NCBI GenBank assembly: GCA_002377855.1
Contig: DFQQ01000013.1
Coordinates: forward strand, 118,764 to 182,763
DNA from: Acidovorax delafieldii
Lineage (GTDB): Bacteria; Pseudomonadota; Gammaproteobacteria; Burkholderiales; Burkholderiaceae_C
Reading direction: 5' to 3'
Length of the DNA: 64,000 nt
The first letter of the stretch is position 1, and every line of letters starts with the position of its first letter. This document shows positions 16,142 through 25,285 of the stretch, one piece after another. Both the position numbers and the translations under genes were made by a program. The notes below the pieces were generated by a model that was not told the DNA's origin, made no database searches, and saw only the letters and a list, made by a program, of their open reading frames with translations.

Positions 16142-19100
16142 CCATTCTTGAAGGCGACATCAAGCTGCTGGCCAGCCGCGTCATGGATGACGTGCCAGAA
16201 GGCGGCGGCGGCCCCACCGGTACCGTCATCCCCTACGGCGGCAGCAATGCAGTGTTTGGCGATGTGACTGAGGCGGCCCGCGCTGGCGGCAATGTGTCCA
16301 TCCGGCAGGTGCACATGGGGGTGCTCACCCCTACGACAGACCCGCTGATGGGTGCGAACGTCATCCTCTCGCGCTTGCCCACTGATCCCAATGTATCGGT
16401 CAGCCTGGCCAAGTGCAGCCTGTTCGCCCGCCGCAGCGAAATCGCCCAGGCCGTGGCCAACTACCTCATTCAGTCGGTGGTGTGGAATGGCGCGCTGCTG
16501 GAAGACCACGTGGAGGGCCAAAAATCCATTCAGATCTTCCACCGCCCAGGCACTGCGGTGCCCGACATTGGCCGCACCCTGGTGCTGTCCTACCAGGCGG
16601 GAACCTCTGGCGAGCGCATCCAGTACGTGCGCGTGACCCGTGCAGAAACCAACCGCCGCACCTTCACCTATTCCAGCGGCGGCGGGTTTGTGGACTTCGA
16701 CGCCGATGTGACAAAGCTGGATCTGTCCGATGCGCTGCGGTTCAACTTCCCCGGTTCCGCGCCCAATCGGGAGTTCGCCAATCAATCCGGCAAGACCATC
16801 GTGCGCGACACCACGGTGGCAGACGCCGCCGAGTATTACGGTGCCGCGCCTCTGTCTGTGGCGGCTGCGCTGGGTGACCAGGCTGTGAAGGTGGCCAGCA
16901 TCTACACCCAGCTGGTGCCCAGCTCGCGCACCGAAACCCCGGCGCTTGACCAGCGCCCCGCCGCTGTGCGCTCCATCGTGCTGGCCACCACGCCACGCTT
17001 GGTCGAAGTGGGTGTGGCGGCCCACACCCGGCGCATTCGCGTCAACCAAAGCAACCGGGGTTTCTCGTTTGTGGCTCTGCTCAAGCCGTTGCCAACGCCT
17101 GGCACGCTGGTCATCAGCTACCGGGCGCTGGGCCGCTGGTACACCATTGCCGACGACGGTGCGGGCGTGCTCACCGGCTCGGGCTCGGGCCGTGTTATCT
17201 ACACCACCGGCAGCACGGAGATGACGCTGCAGGCGCTGCCAGACGAAGGCAGCAGCATCGTCATCCAGTGGGGTGAGTCGGTGGGCTACAACAACCGCAG
17301 CGCCCAGGCCGCCCAGATTCGTGCGCCTGAATACGCCTGGCGCCTGGCCCATCCCGGGGTGAAGCCCGCCACGCTGGTGCTGTCATGGCTGTCTGGCGGC
17401 GTGATGCAAACCGCCACTGCCAACGCCCAGGGCAAGATTACCGGCGCGGGTGTGGGTGAGGTAGATCATCCCTCAGGCTCGGTGTTTCTGCGCCCCACGG
17501 CCATGCCAGACCCCGGCGCGCAAATCTCGGCTTCGTATGAGTACCACACGCTGCAGGAAGAAGCCTTTGCCTCGCCCTCGGTCGACGGCACTGGCAGCGT
17601 GACACTTACCCTGGCCCAGCAGCCTGTGGCCGGTTCGGTGGAGGTGGTCTGGGTGACGGCGCAAGAGGTATCCAGCACCAGTGGCGGCACGCTGTCTGTG
17701 GTGGACGCGACCAAAACCGTGATCGCTGACAGCTGGGGAATGGGCGAAAACGCAGCGTTCTACTCTGATGCGGTCAGCTCGGACTTTCCTGCGCCTCGTG
17801 GCGGCTATGTCACGCACCGGGCAGGTTCCAGCACATCGGCGCAACATGTGCGGGTGGCCCAGCAAGACGAAGCCAACAGCCGCCGCGTGATTGCGCTCAA
17901 CCGCGCCACCGACGATGGTGCAGGCAACTTTGTCGCCCCCCTGGGTACGGTCAGCTATGCCAGCAAAACCATCAGCCTGCGCGTGGTGAGCCTGGACACG
18001 TCCACCACCAGCTACAAGTCCGACTACGAAGACGCCCAAGCCTTCGATACCAGCGGCGCGGCGCCGTCCACCTCCAACACCAGCAAGGGCGGCGAATACG
18101 GTACCGCCTCCGTTGGCGCCCAGCAGCTGGGCAGCATCATCGTGCGCTATTCCGTCGCGCCCCTGTCGCCCACCTCGGCCACCGAGTCGTTCACGCCGCC
18201 TGCCGTCACCATTGACCTGTGCCCCTACACCTCAGACCGCATCGTGCCTGGCAGTGTGCGTTTTGTGTGGATGGGCCACACCTATGAAGACTTTGAGGGC
18301 GTGCTGTACCGTGACCGCACCGATACCGCGCCTGGCACCGCATCTGGCTCGGCGGACTACCTGGCGGGCATCGCCACGCTCACCGACTACGTGGTAGGTC
18401 CCAACCCCGCCAGCATCACCCTGCAAAGCCTGTGGACGCGCCGCGCGGCCTGGAACACGGCCAGCGTGTTCTTCCGCACCCAGGCCGCACCGCTCAAGCC
18501 CGAGGGGCTGGTGCTCACGCTGGTGGATCTGTCGGGCGACCCGCTTACCGTCACCTCGGCGGCAGACGGCACGCTCAGCGGCGACCACGCCCGGGGCCGG
18601 GTGGACTATGAGGGCGGCACCTCTGAGCTGCAGTTTGGCGACTATGTGGACGACGCCACCCTCACGCCCGCGCAAAAGGCAGAGTGGTGGTACAACCCCG
18701 CCGATGTGGGTGCGGTGCAGGCGGGCAAGATCTGGCGCCCCTGGCCTGTCGATCCATCAAGCCTGCGCTACAACAGCGTGGCGTACTTCTACCTGCCGCT
18801 GGATGCCGACATTCTTGGCATCGATCCCGTGCGCCTGCCACCCGATGGCCGGGTGCCTATCTACCGCGTGGGCGGCTTCGTGGTGGTGGGGCACACCGCC
18901 ACCATTGCCGCCGCCACCTACAGCAACGGCAACACCATCAACTGCGGGCGCACGCGCCTCTCGCGGGTGTATCTGATCGGCGCCGATGGCAAGCTCATCC
19001 AGGCTGGCTACAGCGTGGATCTGGACGCGGGTGTGATTACCGCCGTCGATGTGAGCAGCTGGGTGCAGCCCGTGACGATTCGCCACCGCATCGAGCAGAT

Positions 19101-19683
19101 GACCCGCGTGGCTGACCTGCAGATTGACGGCACGCTGCGCTTTACCAGCCAGCTTTCGCACGCGTTCCCCGTGGGCTCCGTGGTCTCCAGCGCCCTCATG
19201 GCGGGCGACCTGCGCGCCCGTGCGCTGCCAGTGTGGGATCAGCAGAGCTGGGATGGCGTCACCTGGCTCGACGCTGTAGGCCCATCCGGCCCGGCCAGCG
19301 CCTCCTACAACGACGCGGCTTTCCCCGTGGTGGTCACCAATGCGGGCGCCATCACCGAGCGCTTTGCCCTGCGTGTTCTCGCGGGCGGTGTGGATGTGGA
19401 GGTGATTGGCGAGCACGTTGGCAACCTGGGCACGTTCAGCCGCAACAGCGAGATTGCTCCCATCAACCCCGTGAGCAGCGCGCCTTACTTCCGGCTGCCA
19501 GCAGCCGGGTGGGGCAGCGGCTGGGCAGCGGGCAACGTGCTTTTCTTGCCCACCGTGGGCGCGTTCTACCCCCTGGCACTGATCCGCGCTGTGCAGCCGG
19601 GCCAGGCCACCGGCACCGACTACGCCTTTGAAATCACTGAGCGCGGTGATGTGGATCGCGCCCCCACCAACCCCGTCATTTGA
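16138..19683 (+). CDS. Large tail-tip protein of 1181 residues
   Basis: Family not recognised by name. It is built almost entirely of beta-strands with short repeated modules of the type [L/V]-x-[V/I]-S-Y-x followed by W/Y-x-x-x-x-D-G-x-G-x-L-x-G (for example RWYTIADDGAGVLTGSG, MQTATANAQGKITGAG and LTVTSAADGTLSG), suggesting several fibronectin-like domains. Such long multi-domain proteins after the tape measure form the tail tip or central fibre and contact the host. It starts with a four-base overlap and ends before a new ribosome-binding site (GAGG) for the next gene. Confidence 0.7.
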   Translation: MTILEGDIKLLASRVMDDVPEGGGGPTGTVIPYGGSNAVFGDVTEAARAGGNVSIRQVHMGVLTPTTDPLMGANVILSRLPTDPNVSVSLAKCSLFARRSEIAQAVANYLIQSVVWNGALLEDHVEGQKSIQIFHRPGTAVPDIGRTLVLSYQAGTSGERIQYVRVTRAETNRRTFTYSSGGGFVDFDADVTKLDLSDALRFNFPGSAPNREFANQSGKTIVRDTTVADAAEYYGAAPLSVAAALGDQAVKVASIYTQLVPSSRTETPALDQRPAAVRSIVLATTPRLVEVGVAAHTRRIRVNQSNRGFSFVALLKPLPTPGTLVISYRALGRWYTIADDGAGVLTGSGSGRVIYTTGSTEMTLQALPDEGSSIVIQWGESVGYNNRSAQAAQIRAPEYAWRLAHPGVKPATLVLSWLSGGVMQTATANAQGKITGAGVGEVDHPSGSVFLRPTAMPDPGAQISASYEYHTLQEEAFASPSVDGTGSVTLTLAQQPVAGSVEVVWVTAQEVSSTSGGTLSVVDATKTVIADSWGMGENAAFYSDAVSSDFPAPRGGYVTHRAGSSTSAQHVRVAQQDEANSRRVIALNRATDDGAGNFVAPLGTVSYASKTISLRVVSLDTSTTSYKSDYEDAQAFDTSGAAPSTSNTSKGGEYGTASVGAQQLGSIIVRYSVAPLSPTSATESFTPPAVTIDLCPYTSDRIVPGSVRFVWMGHTYEDFEGVLYRDRTDTAPGTASGSADYLAGIATLTDYVVGPNPASITLQSLWTRRAAWNTASVFFRTQAAPLKPEGLVLTLVDLSGDPLTVTSAADGTLSGDHARGRVDYEGGTSELQFGDYVDDATLTPAQKAEWWYNPADVGAVQAGKIWRPWPVDPSSLRYNSVAYFYLPLDADILGIDPVRLPPDGRVPIYRVGGFVVVGHTATIAAATYSNGNTINCGRTRLSRVYLIGADGKLIQAGYSVDLDAGVITAVDVSSWVQPVTIRHRIEQMTRVADLQIDGTLRFTSQLSHAFPVGSVVSSALMAGDLRARALPVWDQQSWDGVTWLDAVGPSGPASASYNDAAFPVVVTNAGAITERFALRVLAGGVDVEVIGEHVGNLGTFSRNSEIAPINPVSSAPYFRLPAAGWGSGWAAGNVLFLPTVGAFYPLALIRAVQPGQATGTDYAFEITERGDVDRAPTNPVI

Positions 19684-19690
19684 GGTAACC

Positions 19691-20869
19691 ATGATCTTCA
19701 CTTTCGATTCTTCGCAGGTCGGCGCTCCGGTACTGTCTGGCTCCCCTGGGGCCTTGCGCGCAGTGATCAAGGCCTGCCTGGTGGACGGCTTTGGCGCTGG
19801 CCCTGTGGCCTCCATTACGGTGGCGGCAGGTGTTGCCACTGTGGCGTTTTCTGGCTCGCACCCCTACCGCGTGGGCTCGGTCATTCAGATTGCGGGGGCA
19901 ACGCCTTCCGCGTTAAATGGCAACAAGCGCACCTCCACTGTGGTGGGTTCATCCATTACCTTCCCGGCACCTGGCGTGCCTGACGGCACGGCCACCGGAA
20001 CCATCACCGCCAAGATGGCGCCTGCTGGCTGGGTGGAGCTGTTCCCGGGTGCGCTGGCCAACGTGTTGGCTGTAAAGCCCAGCGCCGCCGAGGCATCGGG
20101 CAGCGTGCTGCGCCTGGATGACACGGGCACCACCACGGCCCGCGTGGTGGGGTATGAGTTTCTGTCGGCCATCAGCACGGGTGACGGTGCGTTTCCTACA
20201 GAGGCACAGTTCCCCGGCGGGCTTTATTGGCCCAAGAGCAACGTGGCAAGCACTGCGGCGCGCCCATGGTGGGTGTTTGCCGATGAGCGCTCTTTCTTGA
20301 TCTGGACTGCGCCGCATGCCAGCAATCCCACCCATGGAACCTTGTTCGGGTTTGGTGATTTGGTCAGCGACAAGAGCGGTGATGCTTACTGTGGCGCGCT
20401 GTTTGGCGGGGATTCCTCGGTTTCTTCCACTTCGTCGCAGATTGCTGGCTGCATTGGAGTGGCAAGTGCTGGCAATGCTGCTTCGAATGCGTACATCGCA
20501 AGGCTTCACGGCGGGATGGGTGGGGCGCAACTCATCAAGAAGGGTGGGGCCTACAGTGCTGGCGCTGCTTACTCCGGTACGTCCTCCTATAGCTCAACCT
20601 ATGGCATTCCCTACCCGAATGGCGCAGATAACTCGCTGCGGCTCAGCCCGGTGGATGTTTTTGTAGGCACGAGCGGCATTCGCGGTCGGGTTGCGGGTGT
20701 GTATCACACGCCGCAGGCGGTGGGTGAGGGGTTCAGCACTGGGGCGATTGTTGACGGGCAGGGTGACTACGTGGGGCGCTCATTCGTGGCGCTGCGTGTA
20801 GGGCCTACTAACTCTGCGCTGTCAGCGGCTGGCACTGTGTTTGTAGACACCACCGGCCCCTGGAGGTGA
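19691..20869 (+). CDS. Tail-tip/fibre protein of 392 residues
   Basis: The start at 19691 is preferred over the open frame at 19628 because GAGG lies just upstream and it begins after the previous stop. The N-terminus (about 20-110) contains two short beta domains (VASITVAAGVATVAFSG, then RVGSVIQIAGATPSALNG). The central and C-terminal part has many Gly/Ser/Ala and aromatic residues (WWVFADERSFLIWTAP, GTLFGFGDLVSDKSGDAY), as in receptor-binding or fibre proteins. Position between two other tail-tip genes supports a virion role; no family is named. Confidence 0.65.
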   Translation: MIFTFDSSQVGAPVLSGSPGALRAVIKACLVDGFGAGPVASITVAAGVATVAFSGSHPYRVGSVIQIAGATPSALNGNKRTSTVVGSSITFPAPGVPDGTATGTITAKMAPAGWVELFPGALANVLAVKPSAAEASGSVLRLDDTGTTTARVVGYEFLSAISTGDGAFPTEAQFPGGLYWPKSNVASTAARPWWVFADERSFLIWTAPHASNPTHGTLFGFGDLVSDKSGDAYCGALFGGDSSVSSTSSQIAGCIGVASAGNAASNAYIARLHGGMGGAQLIKKGGAYSAGAAYSGTSSYSSTYGIPYPNGADNSLRLSPVDVFVGTSGIRGRVAGVYHTPQAVGEGFSTGAIVDGQGDYVGRSFVALRVGPTNSALSAAGTVFVDTTGPWR

Positions 20870-20870
20870 G

Positions 20871-21662
20871 ATGGCAGCCGCACGTTTTTGGCGACTGACG
20901 GGCATGGTGCCCGCCGCTGCTGATGGGCTGGAGCTATCCGGCTTGCAGCTGCGCCTGGCTGGCGCCGACGTGGCTGGCACTTTGTCGGCCACCATCGCGC
21001 CAGAGGCTGGCAGCTTGGCTGCGTTGTCGGATGGCGACCTGCAGACTAGTTGCGCCTTTGCCGCCGCTGCAGTGCGTGAGCCTGGGTTTGGCTTTGTGTG
21101 GGATCTGGGCTCGGCGCTGGACGTGGATTCGTTCCGCGTGGGCTCTGCACCTTCGGCGGCCAGTGCCGCGCGATGGCTGGAGGTGGCCACGCTGCAATCG
21201 TCCACCAATGGCCAGGTGTGGCAAACCGTGCTTACTGCTGGGCGTATCGCCTGGCCTGGCGCTGCTGCGTGGACGGATTCGCTGCAGGCATACCAACCAC
21301 TGCGCTTGCGCGCCGTGAGGCAGGCGCTTGGGCGCGTGCACCCCCCTGGCGAGGTGGGCGGGGTATCAGTTCGCGCCATGGGGCTGCGCGTGCTCAAGGA
21401 TATGGAGTTTGGCGGGCCTGGCCGTATCTGGGGCACCACCAAAGCCAAAGGCACGCCCAACGTGCCCACACGCTCGCGCGTGGTGTTGCTGCGTCAGCGT
21501 GACAAGGCCCTGGCCCGCGAAACGTGGAGCGATGCCGCCACGGGCGCCTTTGAGTTCCGCAACATCGACACCCGCCAGGCCTGGCTGGTACTGGCCGAGG
21601 ATGCCGCGGGGGGCTTTCGGCCCGTGGCTGCCAGTCAACTGGTGGCAGAGGTGCAGGCATGA
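20871..21662 (+). CDS. Tail-tip protein with discoidin-like domain
   Basis: The 263 residues include, at about 30-145, a galactose-binding or F5/8-C-like beta sandwich pattern (LSDGDLQTSCAF, GFGFVWDLGSALDVDSFRVG, then LEVATLQSSTNGQVWQTV), which binds sugars in other proteins. A C-terminal beta domain (RVVLLRQRDKALARETWSD, GAFEFRNIDTRQAWLVLAED) resembles carboxypeptidase-regulatory-like folds common in tail proteins. It starts one base after the previous stop and overlaps the next gene by four bases. Binding to host glycans is inference. Confidence 0.65.
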   Translation: MAAARFWRLTGMVPAAADGLELSGLQLRLAGADVAGTLSATIAPEAGSLAALSDGDLQTSCAFAAAAVREPGFGFVWDLGSALDVDSFRVGSAPSAASAARWLEVATLQSSTNGQVWQTVLTAGRIAWPGAAAWTDSLQAYQPLRLRAVRQALGRVHPPGEVGGVSVRAMGLRVLKDMEFGGPGRIWGTTKAKGTPNVPTRSRVVLLRQRDKALARETWSDAATGAFEFRNIDTRQAWLVLAEDAAGGFRPVAASQLVAEVQA

Positions 21663-22093
21663 GCGCGATGTGGGAAGTTGGCCCAGAAGCCGCCGCCGCG
21701 CAGCTGGCCGCCACCATTGCCCGTGCTGACCAGGGCGCGGGGTTTGCCTGCGTGCGCATCTACACCACGCCGCAGCCTGCCTCCATCGCGGTACCGCGCA
21801 CCGACACACCGCAGGCCGAGGTGGTGCTGCTCAAGCCCTGTGCCGCCATTGTGGACGGTGCGCTGGTGATGTACCCGCGCGATGTGGAGGGCACCCTGGT
21901 CATGTCCACCGGCCTGCCACGCTGGGCTGATTGGGTGGCCGCTGACGGCTCCATCATCGCCACCAGCAACTGCACCGACCCGGCCAACGGCGGGGGCTGG
22001 CAGCTGGAGGGCGGCGAAACCCCTGCTGGCGAAACATCGCCCCTGCTGTACGCGGGCGGCCTGGTGCAGCTGGGCGAAACGGCGCTGACGTGA
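21659..22093 (+). CDS. Small tail-tip protein
   Basis: This 144-residue protein has an N-terminal helix (PEAAAAQLAATIARADQG) and a beta-rich remainder (AEVVLLKPCAAIVDGALVMYP, EGTLVMSTGLPRWADWVAADG). It sits between tail proteins, with its ATG overlapping the previous stop. The family is not recognised; it may be a chaperone or spacer of the tail tip. Confidence 0.6.
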   Translation: MSAMWEVGPEAAAAQLAATIARADQGAGFACVRIYTTPQPASIAVPRTDTPQAEVVLLKPCAAIVDGALVMYPRDVEGTLVMSTGLPRWADWVAADGSIIATSNCTDPANGGGWQLEGGETPAGETSPLLYAGGLVQLGETALT

Positions 22094-22104
22094 GGGCATG
22101 ACGT

Positions 22105-24000
22105 GTGGCAAGCACTGACCTGCTTTTTAGCGCTGGCGCCAATCCAGCCGGCAGCCCTGTTGAAATCGTCTTTGGCGACGATGGGGGCGGCGGTGTCGGC
22201 ACGGTTTCGCTGCGCGCTGCTGGGCGCATCACCGGCTTGCGCGGCCATGTGCCTGTGCGCCGCCTGGTGTTTGCGCGTGTTACTGGCCGCCTGTCTGGCC
22301 TGCGCGGTGCAGTGCCCGTGGCTTATGACGTCAACGTGGCCCGCCCGATGGTCAACGTGGTGCAAAGCACTGCCCAGCAGGCGCGGCCTGTGCGGGCTGG
22401 CACCCTGGCTAGGTACGAACAGGCCCGGCCTTTGCAGGCGGTGCTGTCTGCCCTGTGGCAAAACGCTGAGCAGCGCAGCGCGCTGGTGCAGGTGCGCTAC
22501 GAAGGTGCCGCCTCTCTGCAGTCCCTGCTGCGGCAGGACTACCAGCAGGCCCGCGCGCTGGCTGCGGCGCCTGTGGCGCAGCGCTTTGAGCAAGGCCAGC
22601 CGCTGCGCAACATCACGGCCCAGCAGTACCAGCAAGCGGCCCGCGTGGGCCGGGTGGTGTTGCAGCGCTATGAAGACGCCAGCCGCCTGCGCAACACCAC
22701 GGCCCAGCAGTACCAGCAAGCCGCGCGCACTGCTGCGGTGGTGCTGGCCGGGTTTCGCGATGCCGTGCAACTGGCCCGCGCCGTGGCTGGCCGGTACGAA
22801 GAGGCGCGCAAGCCGTGGCCAGGCATCACACCCCGTCCGGTACCGCCGCAGCCGGAACCGTGCAACGTGCCCAGCCTGCCTGCCGATCTTGTTTTTGAAG
22901 AGCTGCACGACCCAAGCCTGCCGCTGGGCCTGGTGTTTGTGTGCGAGCGACACGACCCGGGGCCAGAGCCTGGACAGCCGCAATTTGTTATCCCACTTCT
23001 GAGGGTCTACATGACAGTTCACACCATTGATGCAGTGCTGTTGCCTGGTATGGAGCGCTTGCCGCTCAAGGGCATCACCGTGTCTTCAGATGACGATGGA
23101 TTTGGCTGGAACCTGACGGCCAGTGGCCCTGCAGATCCCTTGCTCGACATGCTCTCACCAGTGAATGGGGAACCAAAACAGGTCAAGGTGAGTATCGACG
23201 GGATCGACTTTGTCTTTGCCGTGGAGCAGCCTGAGCGGTCGCGCAGGTTTTTGGAACATGCGGTGCAGGTTCGCGGCAGCAGTGTCACGGCGCTGCTCGG
23301 CGCGCCTCATGTGGCTGAGAGCGCATGGAGCACGTCCGTGACGATGACGGCGCAGCAGATCATCCTCCAGGCGTTGCAGTTCACCGGGGTGGATCTGGAC
23401 TGGAGGATTGATGACTGGCTTGTCCCAACTGCTGCCTGGAGCCATCAGGGCACTCCGCTATCGGTCGCGCAGCGTGTAGCCGAGGCTGCAGGGGCTGTAC
23501 TGCGCAGCCACCGCACTTTGCCAACTCTTCAGGTGGCTCCACGGTTTCCACGCGTGCCATGGGAGTGGGGCGCCGCTACGCCGAATGTGGTGATGCCTGG
23601 GCAGATCATCACGACGGATAGCCTGCAATCCACTGCTGGTGTCGAGTTCAATGCCGTCTACGTTTCGGGCAGTGTGCAGGGGGCCATCGTTGGGCATGTT
23701 GTTCGCACCGGGACCATTGGCGATGTGCTTGCCCCTGAGGTGTCAGACCGCTTGGTGACCGATGTCGTTTCAGCGCGCCAGCGCGGTATTTCCGTGCTCT
23801 CCGCTGCAGCCTTGAAGCGGCGCCAGACCATGACGGTTCCATTGCTGACTGGCGGTACAAACCCGGGCCTCATCCTGCCAGGCTATCTGATCCAGGTGCA
23901 AGAGCCAGGCGAGACGTGGCGTGGCCTGGTGCGTGGAATTACGGTGACGACAGGCGTGCCCACGGTGCGCCAACAATTGGTTGTGGAGCGTGCCGGATGA
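22105..24000 (+). CDS. Baseplate/tail hub protein with repetitive N-terminal region
   Basis: Translation likely starts at the GTG at 22105. Residues about 1-75 are a Gly/Val-rich beta module with two similar units (GRITGLRGHVPVRRLVF and GRLSGLRGAVPVAYDV). Residues about 85-235 are helical repeats of Q-Q-A-R and Y-E-x-A units, including an 84-bp near-duplicate. From about residue 300 on, it resembles a tail hub (gp27-like), with VHTIDAVLLPGMERLPLKG, a module ending VTALLGAPHVAESAW, SVAQRVAEAAGAVLR and a C-terminal LILPGYLIQVQEPGETW. The next gene starts in its stop codon. A fusion of fibre-like repeats to a hub is unusual. Confidence 0.75.
   Translation: MASTDLLFSAGANPAGSPVEIVFGDDGGGGVGTVSLRAAGRITGLRGHVPVRRLVFARVTGRLSGLRGAVPVAYDVNVARPMVNVVQSTAQQARPVRAGTLARYEQARPLQAVLSALWQNAEQRSALVQVRYEGAASLQSLLRQDYQQARALAAAPVAQRFEQGQPLRNITAQQYQQAARVGRVVLQRYEDASRLRNTTAQQYQQAARTAAVVLAGFRDAVQLARAVAGRYEEARKPWPGITPRPVPPQPEPCNVPSLPADLVFEELHDPSLPLGLVFVCERHDPGPEPGQPQFVIPLLRVYMTVHTIDAVLLPGMERLPLKGITVSSDDDGFGWNLTASGPADPLLDMLSPVNGEPKQVKVSIDGIDFVFAVEQPERSRRFLEHAVQVRGSSVTALLGAPHVAESAWSTSVTMTAQQIILQALQFTGVDLDWRIDDWLVPTAAWSHQGTPLSVAQRVAEAAGAVLRSHRTLPTLQVAPRFPRVPWEWGAATPNVVMPGQIITTDSLQSTAGVEFNAVYVSGSVQGAIVGHVVRTGTIGDVLAPEVSDRLVTDVVSARQRGISVLSAAALKRRQTMTVPLLTGGTNPGLILPGYLIQVQEPGETWRGLVRGITVTTGVPTVRQQLVVERAG
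22603..22735 (+). repeat. 84-bp tandem near-duplication inside the hub gene
   Basis: The segment beginning CTGCGCAACATCACGGCC at 22603 recurs at 22687 with few changes, so the period is 84 bp, or 28 residues (LRN-I/T-TAQQYQQAAR). Weaker related units flank both copies. It suggests recent duplication within the helical repeat region. Confidence 0.75.
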
Positions 24001-24239
24001 CAAGTGCCATCAATCTATTCCTGCGCTTCAGAGCGCTGCAATCCGAGATGCCTGTGTTGACGGGGCAGATCGTCAGTGAAGTGGGCGACGGTGTTGTTCG
24101 CGTTCAGATGACCAGCGGTGGCGGAGTTTTGCAGGCTCAGAACCCCACCGGGCTCCCCGTCAATACCCGCGTGTATGTGAAGGGCGGCGCGATCACCGGT
24201 GAAGCACCAGATCTGCCCGTGGTTCGCATCGAGATCTAG
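23997..24239 (+). CDS. Small tail protein (80 residues)
   Basis: The ATG at 23997 overlaps the hub stop (ATGA); the longer open frame from 23916 lies inside the hub gene and is discarded. The product is a small beta-barrel-like protein (LTGQIVSEVGDGVVRVQMTS, then NTRVYVKGGAITG), similar to the OB-like small spike or hub-associated proteins that follow hubs in other phages. A strong terminator follows, closing the structural operon. Confidence 0.65.
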   Translation: MTSAINLFLRFRALQSEMPVLTGQIVSEVGDGVVRVQMTSGGGVLQAQNPTGLPVNTRVYVKGGAITGEAPDLPVVRIEI

Positions 24240-24262
24240 AGACCCCTGCCCGTTTACCCGAC

Positions 24263-24298
24263 AGCCCGCCCGTGGCAACACAGGCGGGCTTTTTCTTT
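24263..24298 (+). terminator. Rho-independent terminator ending the tail operon
   Basis: AGCCCGCC (24263-24270) pairs with GGCGGGCT (24283-24290) across a 12-base loop, followed by TTTTTCTTT. It separates tail from lysis genes. Confidence 0.85.
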
Positions 24299-24323
24299 GT
24301 TCAACACTTGAAAGGACATAACT

Positions 24324-25280
24324 ATGAACCCCCTCAAACGTTGGCGTTGGTGGGCCGTGCTGGCTTTGCCGGTGGCCGTCATCGCCTTGAACTCGTTCGG
24401 CCCTGATGGCTGGCGCGATCCTCTGGTGAAGCTGATCTGGCTGTCCTGGACGGCCATCTGCGTGGCGATGGCCCACAGTGCGCGCAAGGCCCTGTTTGAC
24501 TATGCCCATGGGCGTGAAGCCTGGCTCAAGGCATTGGAGCATCCTATCGGTGCCGGGCTGGCATTCTTGGGGCTGTGTTTCCTGGCTGGCGTTTTGGTAC
24601 TGGCTTTCACGGGCTTTGCCCGCGCGCAGCCAGTGCCTGCAGCAGCCCAGGCCCTGGCGCCGCTGGTAGTGCAGGAAATCGATCAGCATTGGCCGCAGGC
24701 GCCACGGCGCAGCTACGTGGGAGCGCTGATAGAGAAAGAAAGCTGCATCACCCTACACCATTCCGCCTGCTGGAGCACGGCGGCCAGGCTCAAAACCACC
24801 AGGGAGGAGGGCGCAGGCCTGGGTCAGATCACGCGGGCGTGGGACGTATCTGGTGCGCTGCGGTTTGATGCGCTGGCCGAAACCCGCGCTATGGACCCCC
24901 AGGCGCTGCAGGATTTGACCTGGGAGAACGCGTACACACGCGCCGACTTGGGTGTGCGCGCCATCCTGGTCAAGCTGCGCGACTGCCACCGGCGCTTTGA
25001 GCGGCTGGGTGTTACCGACGAAATGGCCCGCCTCGCATTCTGCGACGCGGCCTACAACGGTGGGCTGGGTGGTGTGCAGCAGGAGCGGCAGCTCTGCGCA
25101 CTGACGGCTGGGTGCGACCCTTCGCAGTGGTTCGGCCACGTGGAACACCACAGCAACAAGAGCCGCACAAAGTGGCGGGGCTACGGCGACAGTGCCTTCG
25201 ACATCAACCGCGCCCACGTGCGCGCAACGGTGCCGCTGGAGCCCAGGCGCTGGCGGTATGCGCAGTGGCTGGGGGTGTAG
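24324..25280 (+). CDS. Membrane-anchored lytic transglycosylase fused to a holin-like domain
   Basis: The first 100 residues carry three hydrophobic segments (WWAVLALPVAVIALN, LIWLSWTAICVAMAH, GAGLAFLGLCFLAGVLVLAF) with a basic start, the layout of the small holins that usually stand alone before lysis enzymes in Pseudomonas and Burkholderia prophages. The rest resembles a soluble lytic transglycosylase: YVGALIEKES with probable catalytic Glu139, GAGLGQIT near residues 163-170, and AYNGGLGGV near 245. Both parts are in one uninterrupted frame with a ribosome-binding site (GAAAGGA). It should cut peptidoglycan during lysis; whether the first part forms pores is inference. Confidence 0.78.
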   Translation: MNPLKRWRWWAVLALPVAVIALNSFGPDGWRDPLVKLIWLSWTAICVAMAHSARKALFDYAHGREAWLKALEHPIGAGLAFLGLCFLAGVLVLAFTGFARAQPVPAAAQALAPLVVQEIDQHWPQAPRRSYVGALIEKESCITLHHSACWSTAARLKTTREEGAGLGQITRAWDVSGALRFDALAETRAMDPQALQDLTWENAYTRADLGVRAILVKLRDCHRRFERLGVTDEMARLAFCDAAYNGGLGGVQQERQLCALTAGCDPSQWFGHVEHHSNKSRTKWRGYGDSAFDINRAHVRATVPLEPRRWRYAQWLGV

Positions 25281-25285
25281 CCGCC

